Source: Vibrio jasicida CAIM 1864 = LMG 25398 (GTDB lineage: Bacteria > Pseudomonadota > Gammaproteobacteria > Enterobacterales > Vibrionaceae). Taken from it: a stretch of 64,000 nucleotides of DNA. Positions 1 to 8,557 of this stretch are shown piece by piece. How positions within the stretch are numbered: position 1 is the stretch's first letter; each line of letters starts with the position of its first letter. The notes below the pieces were generated by a model. It did no database searches, was not told the DNA's origin, and was given only the letters and a program-made list of their open reading frames with translations. Location of the stretch: NCBI RefSeq assembly GCF_000400365.1, contig NZ_BAOG01000041.1, positions 1 through 64,000 of the forward strand, written 5' to 3'. A program made the translations under genes and the position numbers.

Positions 1-151
1 TTCTGTTAATCGTTCTGGGGAGAACTGCATCAACAGATTACACCGCAACTTCCTTTCTCTTCCATACACCAGAAATCAGCATAGCTCCTTTCCATCTCAT
101 TTAGTTAAGTTCGTTTCTCAATCATAAAGAGAGTTAAAACTTACCGGCAAT

Positions 152-180
152 AAAAAAGGTGAATGATTGCTCATTCACCT
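152..180 (-). terminator. Terminator of thrABC
   Basis: A perfect 10-bp stem (157-166 with 171-180, loop TTGC) is followed on the minus strand by a T-run (the A-run at 152-156). It lies 41 bp past the thrC stop, as expected for the operon's intrinsic terminator. Bases 1-150 hold no gene or clear signal that I can see. Confidence 0.85.
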
Positions 181-221
181 CTCGTTATTTGTGTTTTTGA
201 TACTGACTGTATTTTTGAAGC

Positions 222-1502
222 TTACTGCACGCGGCGCAGTACTTGCTTCAGTGCGTCAAAGTCAGCGTCGAGATCTTCCGATAGCAGCTCCATCACAGCG
301 TGCTTCGCTAGTGGCGCAGGAAGGTCGATATCTGATTCTAGAATATCATCCACCACTTCTTTGAACTTCGCAGGGTGAGCAGTACATAGGAACAGACCTG
401 TTTCACCGTCTTGCAATTGTTCTTCAAGAACGCGGTAAGCAATCGCACCGTGCGGTTCACACAGGTAATCCATGGCGTATAAATCTTTTACTGACTGTGC
501 GCTTTGCTCATCAGATACTGCACCTTTACCTAGCGTCTCCAAGCCCCACTCTTTGACGCGGCACAGCTCTTCAATACGAGGCCAGTTGTTTGGTTGGCTC
601 ACGTCCATCGCGTTCGATGTTGTTGCGACTGTTGGTTTTGGCTCCCACTTACCTGTTTCTAGGTAGCGCGGTACAGTGTCATTGGCATTAGTTGCAGCGA
701 TAAAGCGTTTGATAGGCAGACCCAGCGCTTTTGCCAGTAGACCAGCAGTTAGGTTACCAAAGTTACCGCTTGGTACAGACACGACTAGGTTTTCACGCTC
801 TTGTTTGCTCATTTGCGCAGCGGCTTCAAAGTAGTAACAGATTTGCGCCATCAAACGGCTGATGTTGATTGAGTTTGCAGAGTTCAGACCGATCTCTTCA
901 CGCAGTGCAGAATCATCAAAAGCTTGCTTAACCAGTGCCTGACACGCATCGAAGTCTCCATCGATCGCGACAGTATGGATGTTCTTACCAAGCGTACAGA
1001 ATAGCTTCTCTTGCAGTGGACTGATCTTGCCTTTCGGGTAAAGAATCACAACGTTGATGTCTTCCATACCGTAGAAAGCATGCGCAACGGCTGCGCCAGT
1101 ATCGCCAGAAGTTGCCGTTAGGATAGTGATCTTGCCGCCATCCGAAACCGCAGCAAGAGATTGCGCCATAAAGCGACCACCAAAGTCTTTAAACGCAAGC
1201 GTTGGACCATGGAACAGCTCCAGTGCATAAACACCGTCTTTTACTTGATTGATAGGCGCAGGGAATTGGAATGCAGCATCAACAAGAGCATTCACTTGCT
1301 CTTCTGCAAGTTCATCGCCAATTAACGCTGATAGAATCTTAGTGCTACGAGAGACAAAGTCTTCTGCAAGCAGCGCATCGATATCTTCAAATTTTGGTAA
1401 TTCCGATGGGAAAAATAGGCCTTGATTACGACCTAACCCTTGGCGAACGGCTTGGCCAAAGGAAACTTGTTCATCATTTTCTTTTATATTGTAAAGCTTC
1501 AT
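222..1502 (-). CDS. thrC: Threonine synthase
   Basis: PLP enzyme converting O-phosphohomoserine to threonine, the last step of the pathway, in the cytoplasm. The 426-residue length matches the long enterobacterial-type ThrC (E. coli 428). The PLP lysine is K105 in the motif [10 protein letters not shown]. The glycine-rich phosphate-binding segment ([12 protein letters not shown]) and the TSGDTGAA motif are intact. The start codon overlaps the thrB stop by 4 bp (ATGA), so translation is probably coupled. It is the last gene of thrABC, ahead of a strong terminator. Identification is secure from family motifs and operon position. Confidence 0.97.
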   Translation of the reverse strand: MKLYNIKENDEQVSFGQAVRQGLGRNQGLFFPSELPKFEDIDALLAEDFVSRSTKILSALIGDELAEEQVNALVDAAFQFPAPINQVKDGVYALELFHGPTLAFKDFGGRFMAQSLAAVSDGGKITILTATSGDTGAAVAHAFYGMEDINVVILYPKGKISPLQEKLFCTLGKNIHTVAIDGDFDACQALVKQAFDDSALREEIGLNSANSINISRLMAQICYYFEAAAQMSKQERENLVVSVPSGNFGNLTAGLLAKALGLPIKRFIAATNANDTVPRYLETGKWEPKPTVATTSNAMDVSQPNNWPRIEELCRVKEWGLETLGKGAVSDEQSAQSVKDLYAMDYLCEPHGAIAYRVLEEQLQDGETGLFLCTAHPAKFKEVVDDILESDIDLPAPLAKHAVMELLSEDLDADFDALKQVLRRVQ

Positions 1503-2470
1503 AGCTCACTTCCTGTTACTTTCGAACCCTGCTTATCTAGACGACAAACGTGGACGAATCCTTCTTCGTTTTGTACGTAGTTCTGTTCTAACCAGCGAGC
1601 AACTCGCTCAGCGACATCTTTCTCTTTGCAAATACTGAACAGTGTCGGCCCACTGCCAGAAATACCGGTAGCCAATGCACCCGCAGACGCTGCGTATTGA
1701 CGTGCATTCGCAAAACCCGGAAGCAGTTTCTCACGATACGGTTCTGCGATCACGTCTTTGATCATTTTTGCAGCAAGTTCTGGCTGACCAGAATGACACG
1801 CATGGATAAAGCCTGCAAGGTGGCGACCATGGGCAATGATATCTTGTCGACGGTATTGAGATGGTAGGATCTCACGCGCTTCTGCAGTGGACACTTTGAT
1901 GCCCGGATATGCCATCACCCAATACCAATCATCAAAGCAAGGCACTTCTTGACTAATGATACCCAACTCTTCAAGCATCAACTGCACACCGCCAAGGTAA
2001 CATGGTGCGACGTTATCGTAGTGAATACCACCAGAGATCTTGCCTTCCATTTCTCCCATCAGTGCCAGTAACTCTGTCTCGTTAAGTGGCTGTCCATGGA
2101 ATCGGTTCAATGCATCTAATGCCGCAACGATAGAGCATGCACTTGAGCCTAAACCAGAGCCAATTGGCATGTTCTTTTCTAGCGTCATCTCAAGTGGTTT
2201 TAGCTCGACGCCTTTTTTGTCTAGCTCACGAGCAAACACTATCCAACAATCGTAAACAATGTTCTCTTTTGGCTCGGTAGGCAACTTTTCAACGAAGTCA
2301 CCGGATGTTTTTAGGCTGAATGGCTCAGCTCCTGACTTTACCAATACTCGGTCGCCCAAAAGAGTGCCATCAACTGGGGACACCGCCGCCCCCAGAACGT
2401 CGAAACCAACGCTTACATTACCAATTGATGCTGGGGCATAAACCACAACATCCATATCACTTGAACTCAT
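1499..2470 (-). CDS. thrB: Homoserine kinase
   Basis: GHMP-family kinase that phosphorylates homoserine with ATP, giving ThrC its substrate. The N-terminal strand [17 protein letters not shown] and the ATP-binding loop [12 protein letters not shown] are clear, and the C-terminal [10 protein letters not shown] motif of the family is present. The ATG at 2470 is preferred: it begins 5 bp after the thrA stop and has an AGGGG-like ribosome site upstream. A second ATG at 2455 (MDVVVYAP) would give 318 residues and is also possible. The reading frame extends upstream into thrA, but that extension has no family counterpart. Confidence 0.95.
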   Translation of the reverse strand: MSSSDMDVVVYAPASIGNVSVGFDVLGAAVSPVDGTLLGDRVLVKSGAEPFSLKTSGDFVEKLPTEPKENIVYDCWIVFARELDKKGVELKPLEMTLEKNMPIGSGLGSSACSIVAALDALNRFHGQPLNETELLALMGEMEGKISGGIHYDNVAPCYLGGVQLMLEELGIISQEVPCFDDWYWVMAYPGIKVSTAEAREILPSQYRRQDIIAHGRHLAGFIHACHSGQPELAAKMIKDVIAEPYREKLLPGFANARQYAASAGALATGISGSGPTLFSICKEKDVAERVARWLEQNYVQNEEGFVHVCRLDKQGSKVTGSEL

Positions 2471-2475
2471 TGCCG

Positions 2476-4935
2476 TTATACCCCTAACTTCCAACCTAAA
2501 GTACGCATCACATCAGAGAATACGCCCGCTGCGGTCACTTCAGTACCAGCACCGTAACCACGCAATACCAGTGGAATTGGTTGGTAGTAGCGGCTATAGA
2601 AGGCCAGTGCGTTTTCACCATCTTTAATCTTAAACATCGGGTCGTTTTCATCGACTGCAGCAATACTTACCGTGCATTTACCGTCAACGATTTCCCCCAC
2701 GTAGCGCAGTACTTTGCCTTCTTCTGCCGCTTTAGCTGACAGCTCTTTAAAGTACGTATCCGCTTCTGGCAGACGCTCCATGAATTCATCAACACTGCCT
2801 GAATCATCAAAGCCCGGTGGTAACGCTTGGTCAACAACGACATCTTCCAGTTCTAAAGACATGCCAGCTTCACGAGCAAGGATAAGTAGCTTACGTGCCA
2901 CATCCATACCCGATAGATCGTCACGAGGATCCGGTTCCGTAAAGCCGTTTTGTTTCGCGATGTTTGTCGCTTCACTCAGGCTCATGCCTTCATCTAACTT
3001 ACCGAAGATGTATGACAGAGAGCCAGAAAGAATACCGCTGAAGCGCTCTAGCTCATCACCCGCTGAGATTAGGTTTTGTAGGTTTTCGATTACCGGTAGA
3101 CCTGCGCCTACGGTTGTTTCGTACATCAATTTACGACGAGAGCTGCGCGCTACATCGCGAAGTTGATGGTAGTACGCCATGCTTGCCGTGTTAGCTTTTT
3201 TGTTTGGTGTTACGACGTGGAAACCTGCAGCTAAGAAGTCTGCATACTGATTCGCAATGGCTTCGCTGGACGTACAGTCAACTAACACAGGGTTGATGAT
3301 GTGATTACGTTGAACCAATGAAATCAGACGCGCTAGGCTGAATTCTTCAGTTGAAGCAGACATACGGTCACGCCAATGCTCTAGAGGAAGACCTTCACTA
3401 TCAAGCAGAAGACCTTTGCTGTTTGCCAAACCACACACGCGAATCACGATGCCTTTCTCTGCAAGCTTCGCCTGTTGACGTTCGATCTGATCCACCAGCT
3501 CACCACCAACGCCACCAATACCAACAACGAATACGTCTAGGAAGTGCTTAGAGTTGAATAGGTTCTCGTGACACGCTTTGATTGCTTCAGAGATTTTGTC
3601 TTCAGGAATCACGGCAGAGATAGCACGCTCAGATGAGCCCTGTGCGATTGCCACGATGTTTACATTCACTTCAGCAAGAGATGAGAAGAAGCGAGAAGCG
3701 ACACCGCGAGAAGTACGCATACCATCACCAACCAACGTCACAATAGACACATCGTCGATGAACTCGACTGGTTCAAGTAAACCGTCTTTTAGTTCCAACT
3801 CAAATGCGTCAGCCAACACTTGCTGTGCTTTGGCTTTATCTTGCGCTTCAATACAGAAGCTGATGCTGTACTCAGAAGAAGATTGTGTGATAAGTACGAT
3901 AGACACGCCCGCTGATGACATCGCACCAAAGACACGGCTTGCCATGCCTACCATGCCCTTCATACCTGGGCCAGACACGTTAACCATCGTTAGATCATTT
4001 AGCGTCGTGATGCCTTTGATATCTAGATTATCTTCGCCAGTATCTTGGCCAATCAATGTACCCGCACCTTGTGGATTAAAGCTGTTTTTGATCAGGCATG
4101 GGATATGAAATTGTGCAATTGGTGCGATGGTTTTTGGATGCAGAACGGAAGCACCGAAGTAAGAAAGCTCCATCGCTTCTTGGTAGCTGAGCGACTTGAG
4201 TAGGCGTGCATCTTCAACTAGGCGAGGGTCACAGTTGTAAACGCCATCTACATCAGTCCAAATTTCACAGCAGTCTGCACGCAAACATGCGGCCAGTACC
4301 GCTGCGGAGTAATCAGAACCATTACGACCCAGAGTTACCAATTCACCTTTTTCATTACCAGCTGTAAAGCCCGGCATGATGCTGACATGGCCTTCTGGAA
4401 GCGGGTTTTGGCGGAAGTTCTGCGTAGAGACTTCAACATCAACCATCGCTTCTAGATGATCGCCTTTCGCGTATAGGTACTCAACCGGATCGATAAGATG
4501 CGCAGGTTGGCCTTTTGCTTCTAGTACCGCTTTCATCAGTTGAATCGACACACGCTCGCCTTTGCTGATAATGCGTGCGTTGACGTTGTTTGGACACATA
4601 CCAAGAAGATTAATGCCGTGAACAAATTGACGTAATTGAGAAAGTGAGGTTTTAACTTGGTTATCGAAAGCCGTGCCATCCACATTTGGAACAACCGCTT
4701 GGATTTCGGAAAATAGCGTTTTAAACGACGCTTCTAGCTCATTGATTTGAAGCTCTGCTTCACCGTTTCGAAGTGCGCCTTCGATCACCGCAACAAGCTT
4801 ATTGGTCGTTTTACCCGGTGCAGAAAGCACAACTGCAACGTCTTCCTGTTGAGCGTTATTGGCAATGATATCCGCTGCTCTTAAAAAGCGATCTGCATCT
4901 GCTAATGATGAGCCGCCAAACTTCAATACTCGCAT
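2476..4935 (-). CDS. thrA: Bifunctional aspartokinase I / homoserine dehydrogenase I
   Basis: Fusion enzyme catalysing the first committed step (aspartate to aspartyl phosphate) and the later aspartate semialdehyde to homoserine step. The 819-residue length equals the ThrA family norm. The N-terminal kinase domain opens with VLKFGGSS, paired ACT regulatory domains occupy roughly residues 310-460, and the dehydrogenase domain begins at the nucleotide-binding [10 protein letters not shown] near residue 470. In known ThrA the ACT domains bind threonine for feedback inhibition. It is the first structural gene after the thrL attenuator. Confidence 0.97.
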   Translation of the reverse strand: MRVLKFGGSSLADADRFLRAADIIANNAQQEDVAVVLSAPGKTTNKLVAVIEGALRNGEAELQINELEASFKTLFSEIQAVVPNVDGTAFDNQVKTSLSQLRQFVHGINLLGMCPNNVNARIISKGERVSIQLMKAVLEAKGQPAHLIDPVEYLYAKGDHLEAMVDVEVSTQNFRQNPLPEGHVSIMPGFTAGNEKGELVTLGRNGSDYSAAVLAACLRADCCEIWTDVDGVYNCDPRLVEDARLLKSLSYQEAMELSYFGASVLHPKTIAPIAQFHIPCLIKNSFNPQGAGTLIGQDTGEDNLDIKGITTLNDLTMVNVSGPGMKGMVGMASRVFGAMSSAGVSIVLITQSSSEYSISFCIEAQDKAKAQQVLADAFELELKDGLLEPVEFIDDVSIVTLVGDGMRTSRGVASRFFSSLAEVNVNIVAIAQGSSERAISAVIPEDKISEAIKACHENLFNSKHFLDVFVVGIGGVGGELVDQIERQQAKLAEKGIVIRVCGLANSKGLLLDSEGLPLEHWRDRMSASTEEFSLARLISLVQRNHIINPVLVDCTSSEAIANQYADFLAAGFHVVTPNKKANTASMAYYHQLRDVARSSRRKLMYETTVGAGLPVIENLQNLISAGDELERFSGILSGSLSYIFGKLDEGMSLSEATNIAKQNGFTEPDPRDDLSGMDVARKLLILAREAGMSLELEDVVVDQALPPGFDDSGSVDEFMERLPEADTYFKELSAKAAEEGKVLRYVGEIVDGKCTVSIAAVDENDPMFKIKDGENALAFYSRYYQPIPLVLRGYGAGTEVTAAGVFSDVMRTLGWKLGV

Positions 4936-4990
4936 CCCTTCCTCCGATGTATCTTCTTAATTCTGTCTAAATTTCATTTAAAAAAGCATA

Positions 4991-5028
4991 AAAAAAGGCC
5001 TGTATCTTGTTGGATACAGGCCTTTTTT
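4991..5028 (-). terminator. Threonine operon attenuator
   Basis: A perfect 16-bp inverted repeat (4991-5006 with 5013-5028, loop 5007-5012) has a six-T run at its minus-strand end. It lies between the thrL leader peptide and thrA. The geometry is that of transcription attenuation: ribosome stalling on the Thr/Ile-rich leader would favour an antiterminator. The stem is near-symmetric, but nothing on the plus strand needs a terminator here. Confidence 0.85.
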
Positions 5029-5043
5029 GTGAATTTCTTTCGC

Positions 5044-5097
5044 TCAGCAGCCTGCCCCAACATTGGTCGTGTTGGTAATAATAATGGTTGTGGTCAT
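5044..5097 (-). CDS. thrL: thr operon leader peptide
   Basis: A 17-residue ORF reads MTTTIIITNTTNVGAGC and stops 16 bp before the attenuator stem. Six Thr and three Ile codons are packed into 11 residues, the signature of a leader sensing charged tRNA-Thr and tRNA-Ile, as in E. coli thrL. The start is uncertain: an in-frame ATG at 5119-5121 would add MPSNSLVV, and neither ATG has a strong ribosome site. The stop and the regulatory codons are unambiguous. Confidence 0.85.
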   Translation of the reverse strand: MTTTIIITNTTNVGAGC

Positions 5098-5162
5098 TAC
5101 TACTAGGCTATTTGATGGCATAAATAAATATTCAACGATAATTGTGTGTTTGCTTAACTCTA

Positions 5163-5191
5163 CGTTTACCGAGTTTCCGGTACAGAGTCAA
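5163..5191 (-). promoter_or_regulatory. Possible thr operon promoter
   Basis: On the minus strand, TTGACT (5186-5191) and TAAACG (5163-5168) are separated by 17 bp. The -35 is good but the -10 matches only three of six consensus bases. The position, about 65 bp before the thrL ATG, is reasonable. This is a consensus match only. Confidence 0.3.
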
Positions 5192-5548
5192 CAAAAAATT
5201 GTCTATTTTCCGGTCTTGTAGTGATTTCTGCTACGCAATGTCTTTGATATTTCAATGTAATTACAAAGGGTTGCGAATTATCATAGTCAATTGAACTTTT
5301 TCTCTCTCTACAACGGTCTGTTTGATATAGAAGCAAATAGCGGTGATGACACTTGATCCTCTTCTATCTACATATGATCAAAACATCGATCCTCATGAAT
5401 ACTAATTAACAACAAGTTAACTGTGATCAAGGTTCATAGGATTGAATTAAGTAGAAAATAAGTGAGCTGACTTTCATATTCTATGCTTTAATATTGAGAA
5501 GCTTTAAGCACATACTAATAACAAAGTTCGACACAAGGAGTGGTCAAC
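5192..5548. other. Intergenic region upstream of the exported protein gene
   Basis: AT-rich stretch without a coding frame. I see a lone CRP-like half site (TGTGA near 5421) without a matching second half, and AT-rich -10-like hexamers near 5480-5495. No element can be assigned firmly. Confidence 0.4.
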
Positions 5549-6019
5549 ATGAAAAAATGGATTTTTCTGTTACTGTTTGTTGTGCCTAGCATTTGTGCTG
5601 CAAATGAGTTGCCACCTCTCCCAGGAAAAACCACAGCTTCCCCACACAAGCTTTTCATTTCTAGTGAAAACTACCATACCGAGAGCTTTGACGTTTGGAA
5701 TATTGATGGCGGTTACGCGTATGAGCTGTTTGACTCGGTTGATCTTTACGTAGGTGCGCGTGTAAATAATTCACCAACGCAAAACCAAAGTGGCTTTTTG
5801 AGTGGGATCAGTTATCACTTAAATGATCGCGTCACCGTTAAAAGTACAGTTCGCTCTTATAAAGCGGAAACGACCGAAGGTATTCGTGAAGAAGACAGTA
5901 GCCTCGCTGCCGAAGTTTCAAGCCGCGTAAAAATCACCGAAAACTTAGATCTTCACGCCACTTTAGATTATCAAGATTGGCAACAAGGCTTTGAAGTCGG
6001 ACTTGGTTTCCGCTTTTAA
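5549..6019 (+). CDS. Exported protein of unknown function, possible small outer-membrane barrel
   Basis: 156 residues with a clear signal peptide (lysine pair, hydrophobic core [13 protein letters not shown], likely cleavage AANE). The mature part alternates polar and hydrophobic residues and ends in GLGFRF; a C-terminal Phe and short amphipathic strands are typical of outer-membrane beta-barrels. I do not recognise a named family. The ATG at 5549 is chosen because AAGGAG sits 8 bp upstream; a GTG at 5540 overlaps that ribosome site. The stop overlaps the convergent rraA stop by three bases. Confidence 0.75.
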   Translation: MKKWIFLLLFVVPSICAANELPPLPGKTTASPHKLFISSENYHTESFDVWNIDGGYAYELFDSVDLYVGARVNNSPTQNQSGFLSGISYHLNDRVTVKSTVRSYKAETTEGIREEDSSLAAEVSSRVKITENLDLHATLDYQDWQQGFEVGLGFRF

Positions 6020-6498
6020 AAATCCAACGCCTCTTTAGAGATCAATACGCCATTCCAATCCGCATACACGTAATGCTTAGGTTGAACAATTTGGTTCTGC
6101 ATTGTCAGCGTAACATTCACTTCTCCGACATCACGCTTTTCTGTTTTAAACGGACATGTGCCTAGGGCTTGAACACCAATGTCCATTTGAGAAATCTGAG
6201 CTACATCGCGAATCGCTCCGTACACTATGATGCCTTCCCAACCATTTTCGATCCCAAGAATCGCTAATTGATCGCCTAGCAAGGCTTTTTGACAAGAGCC
6301 GTGTCCGTCAACAATTAGTACTTTGCCAGTACCATTATCGCTCAGTACCTCGCGAACTTTTGAATTATCATGGTAGCAACGCACTGTGACTATCTCTCCA
6401 TGAAACGCGGTACGTTGACCAAAATTCTGCAATGGCAGACTCAGTAACGTAACTTGTTCTTCAAATTGGTCACAAATATCTGGTGTTATGTCTCTCAT
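6016..6498 (-). CDS. rraA: Ribonuclease E activity regulator RraA
   Basis: 160 residues, the usual RraA length (E. coli 161). RraA is a trimeric protein that binds RNase E and dampens mRNA decay. Family segments are visible: [15 protein letters not shown] near the N-terminus, VLIVDGHGS, and [13 protein letters not shown]. The frame runs upstream to 6609, but the ATG at 6498 has GGAGGA just upstream and gives the family N-terminus. The DUF3293 gene lies 53 bp upstream on the same strand, so they probably form one operon. Confidence 0.93.
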   Translation of the reverse strand: MRDITPDICDQFEEQVTLLSLPLQNFGQRTAFHGEIVTVRCYHDNSKVREVLSDNGTGKVLIVDGHGSCQKALLGDQLAILGIENGWEGIIVYGAIRDVAQISQMDIGVQALGTCPFKTEKRDVGEVNVTLTMQNQIVQPKHYVYADWNGVLISKEALDF

Positions 6499-6551
6499 AG
6501 TTCCTCCGTGAAATGTCTCACCCGAGCAAAACTCCAGTGAGTAGTATCCTT

Positions 6552-6959
6552 CTATACCAGTCTGGATTTCATCGAACCAAGCTTGTGCAAAATCTCTGGC
6601 TCTGAACACGCTATCAGGTAAAGCTCGTCATCAATGACGTAGTAAATCGCATTCTGTTGGAAATCTTTTGCCAGCACTATCGCCGCTTCTGGCGTGAGTT
6701 CTGCTGCGTAACTTTCTTCAAACCATTCGAATGCCTGATCACCAACCGTGACAGGCACGTGTTTAACGTGGTTTAATTGCTTTTCGAGTTCATGATTACT
6801 TATGCAATTCATCTCTTTTGACCGCAAATTACTGTAAGGGTTCCAAGCGGTTATCACTGCGTAACTTGAAGAACACCAATCAGTATGAAAACGAAAGAAA
6901 GATTCTGAATAAGCATTCCATAACGATGCGTCTATGTTCGTATTACTTTTTTCTATCAT
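6552..6959 (-). CDS. DUF3293 domain protein
   Basis: 135 residues resembling the DUF3293 family as I recall it: an N-terminal FRFHTDW segment, then [12 protein letters not shown], and a C-terminal half with an [18 protein letters not shown] segment. Function is unknown. It is the likely first gene of a two-gene operon with rraA. An FNR-type site lies 38 bp before its start, in the divergent region shared with arcA, so it may respond to oxygen; that is inference from position. Confidence 0.75.
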   Translation of the reverse strand: MIEKSNTNIDASLWNAYSESFFRFHTDWCSSSYAVITAWNPYSNLRSKEMNCISNHELEKQLNHVKHVPVTVGDQAFEWFEESYAAELTPEAAIVLAKDFQQNAIYYVIDDELYLIACSEPEILHKLGSMKSRLV

Positions 6960-6996
6960 AACTCTTAAACGATTAATAACGGTTACATTTCATCAA

Positions 6997-7010
6997 TTGA
7001 TGTAAATCAA
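6997..7010. promoter_or_regulatory. FNR-type binding site
   Basis: TTGAT-GTAA-ATCAA is an exact match to the FNR consensus TTGATN4ATCAA. It lies between the divergent DUF3293-rraA and arcA transcription units, 38 bp from the former and 311 bp from the arcA start. E. coli arcA is known to be FNR-activated from a distant promoter. Which side it controls here cannot be read from sequence. Confidence 0.7.
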
Positions 7011-7071
7011 CAAACTGAATGGAATTAACATTTGAGCATTGTTAGCATGCTGTTAACAATATAAAATCCGC

Positions 7072-7218
7072 TCCATATCTTAGGGTGTTTACGTTTCAGG
7101 CCCCGCGAAGGCTAGGAAATGAAAGGTAAACAAGCCCTATAGAATAAACGTCGCCATCGGATACTGGTGAGTTGGCAAAATTCCAAGGAAGGCGGATAAC
7201 TGAAAGAAGTGTTTTTTT
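7072..7218 (+). ncRNA. Candidate structured leader RNA or small RNA upstream of arcA
   Basis: A TATAAA box at 7060-7065 precedes a segment with heavy pairing potential. Arm one: TAGGG (7081-7085) with CCCTA (7135-7139), GTTTAC (7087-7092) with GTAAAC (7126-7131), and TTTCA (7094-7098) with TGAAA (7120-7124), enclosing a GC-rich loop. Arm two: CGCC (7152-7155) with GGCG (7191-7194), enclosing smaller stems including TTGG/CCAA. A seven-T run lies at 7212-7218. It could be a 5' leader of arcA or a separate RNA of about 147 nt. I match it to no known RNA family. The ends are inferred. Confidence 0.4.
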
Positions 7219-7320
7219 GATCAACTTGATTTATTATCAAAATCACATTACCTGTATGTTATATTTTTGCCTAGAATTTATTCTATTAGCACAATTTTGT
7301 CACAAATTTAGGTACCGCCA

Positions 7321-8037
7321 ATGCAAACCCCGCAGATTCTTATCGTAGAAGATGAGCAAGTAACTCGTAACACTCTTAAGAGTATTTTTGAAGCAGAGGG
7401 ATACGCTGTTTTTGAAGCCAGTGACGGTGAAGAGATGCACCAAGTGTTGTCTGAAAATTCAATCAACTTGGTTATCATGGACATTAATCTTCCAGGCAAG
7501 AATGGTCTCCTTTTAGCACGTGAACTTCGCGAGCAAGCGAACATCGCACTGATGTTCCTAACTGGTCGTGACAATGAAGTAGACAAGATCCTAGGTCTTG
7601 AGATCGGTGCTGATGACTACATCACTAAACCATTCAACCCACGTGAACTGACTATCCGCGCACGTAACCTGCTAAGCCGCTCAATGAGCACTAACGCAGT
7701 ACAAGAAGAGAAGCGCTCGGTAGAAAAATATGAGTTCAACGGTTGGGTGCTAGACATCAACAGCCGCTCTCTTGTGAGCCCAGCTGGCGATGGCTACAAA
7801 CTGCCTCGTTCTGAGTTCCGTGCACTTCTGCATTTCTGTGAGAACCCAGGCAAGATTCAAACTCGTGCTGATCTTCTTAAGAAGATGACGGGCCGTGAGC
7901 TTAAGCCACACGACCGTACTGTTGACGTGACTATCCGTCGCATTCGTAAGCACTTTGAATCTGTATCAGGTACTCCTGAAATCATCGCGACGATTCACGG
8001 TGAAGGTTACCGCTTCTGTGGCGATCTAGAAGACTAA
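7321..8037 (+). CDS. arcA: Two-component response regulator ArcA
   Basis: OmpR/PhoB-type regulator of aerobic and respiratory genes; cognate of ArcB, encoded nearby on the other strand. 238 residues, the family length. Receiver domain 1-120 with acidic pocket D11 and phospho-acceptor D54 ([12 protein letters not shown]), the conserved K in [13 protein letters not shown], then a winged-helix DNA-binding domain (about 135-235) with [15 protein letters not shown] as recognition helix. The ATG at 7321 has a weak TAGGT ribosome site. A long intergenic region with an FNR site and a structured segment precedes it. Confidence 0.97.
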   Translation: MQTPQILIVEDEQVTRNTLKSIFEAEGYAVFEASDGEEMHQVLSENSINLVIMDINLPGKNGLLLARELREQANIALMFLTGRDNEVDKILGLEIGADDYITKPFNPRELTIRARNLLSRSMSTNAVQEEKRSVEKYEFNGWVLDINSRSLVSPAGDGYKLPRSEFRALLHFCENPGKIQTRADLLKKMTGRELKPHDRTVDVTIRRIRKHFESVSGTPEIIATIHGEGYRFCGDLED

Positions 8038-8056
8038 TCGCTTCAACACAAACAAT

Positions 8057-8089
8057 AAGGGCTTGCTCCATGAGCAAGCCCTTTTTTTA
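8057..8089 (+). terminator. arcA terminator
   Basis: A 12-bp perfect stem (8057-8068 with 8072-8083, loop CAT) is followed by a T-run ending at 8088-8089. It starts 19 bp after the arcA stop. Confidence 0.9.
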
Positions 8090-8106
8090 TCTGAGAAAAC
8101 GCAATA

Positions 8107-8556
8107 TCAGTATACTTTATCGATCTTAATGTGTTTCTCAACCAACCAGCCTTTCTTACCAGCATCATCTAATAACAAAGCTAAGTCGACTGACTTTTCC
8201 ATATCCGCTTCAATTTGCCAAACAAAGGCGACTTCCCACTGGTTCTCACTATGAGTACGTAACTCAAGCAAGTCACCATCAATTTGCCATTCAGAATCGC
8301 CTTGTTTGATGATCAATGAATCCACGGTCAAGTTGGCTGGTAGTTCCTTGTCTGATTTCAAGTACAACGCACCATGTACGTTTTGCTCTTGAACCTCACC
8401 AATGGTTGGCATTAGGTTTACCCACAAGTTGCTTTTCAGCTCAACATTCACTTTATTCATGGTGATTTGGCTGTCTTCTTGCCAACCCACTTGAGGAGCA
8501 GAACTACAACCAGCAAGTAATGCGATTGCCAGTGCTGCCGATGCAAACTTCTTCAT
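8107..8556 (-). CDS. Predicted lipoprotein of unknown function, coupled to arcB
   Basis: 149 residues with a lipoprotein signal: MKKFASAALAIALLAGC, lipobox LLAGC with C17 as the lipidated residue and SS following, which usually means outer-membrane sorting. The mature domain is a compact beta-rich sequence I do not recognise. The ATG lies one base after the arcB stop (TAA-C-ATG), and its ribosome site GAGGA is inside the arcB end, so it is probably translated with arcB. A role in Arc signalling is not shown by the sequence. Confidence 0.8.
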   Translation of the reverse strand: MKKFASAALAIALLAGCSSAPQVGWQEDSQITMNKVNVELKSNLWVNLMPTIGEVQEQNVHGALYLKSDKELPANLTVDSLIIKQGDSEWQIDGDLLELRTHSENQWEVAFVWQIEADMEKSVDLALLLDDAGKKGWLVEKHIKIDKVY

Positions 8557-8557
8557 G

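Noticed and set aside
3578..4108. 176-codon plus-strand frame opposite thrA
   Set aside because: Low-complexity Ser/Thr-rich translation lying wholly antisense to a well-conserved gene, without a ribosome site.
5415..5440. CRP site before the exported protein gene
   Set aside because: Only one half (TGTGA) fits; the other half matches poorly.
7228..7242. TTGAT-TTATT-ATCAA as a second FNR site before arcA
   Set aside because: The spacer is five bases; FNR sites need four.
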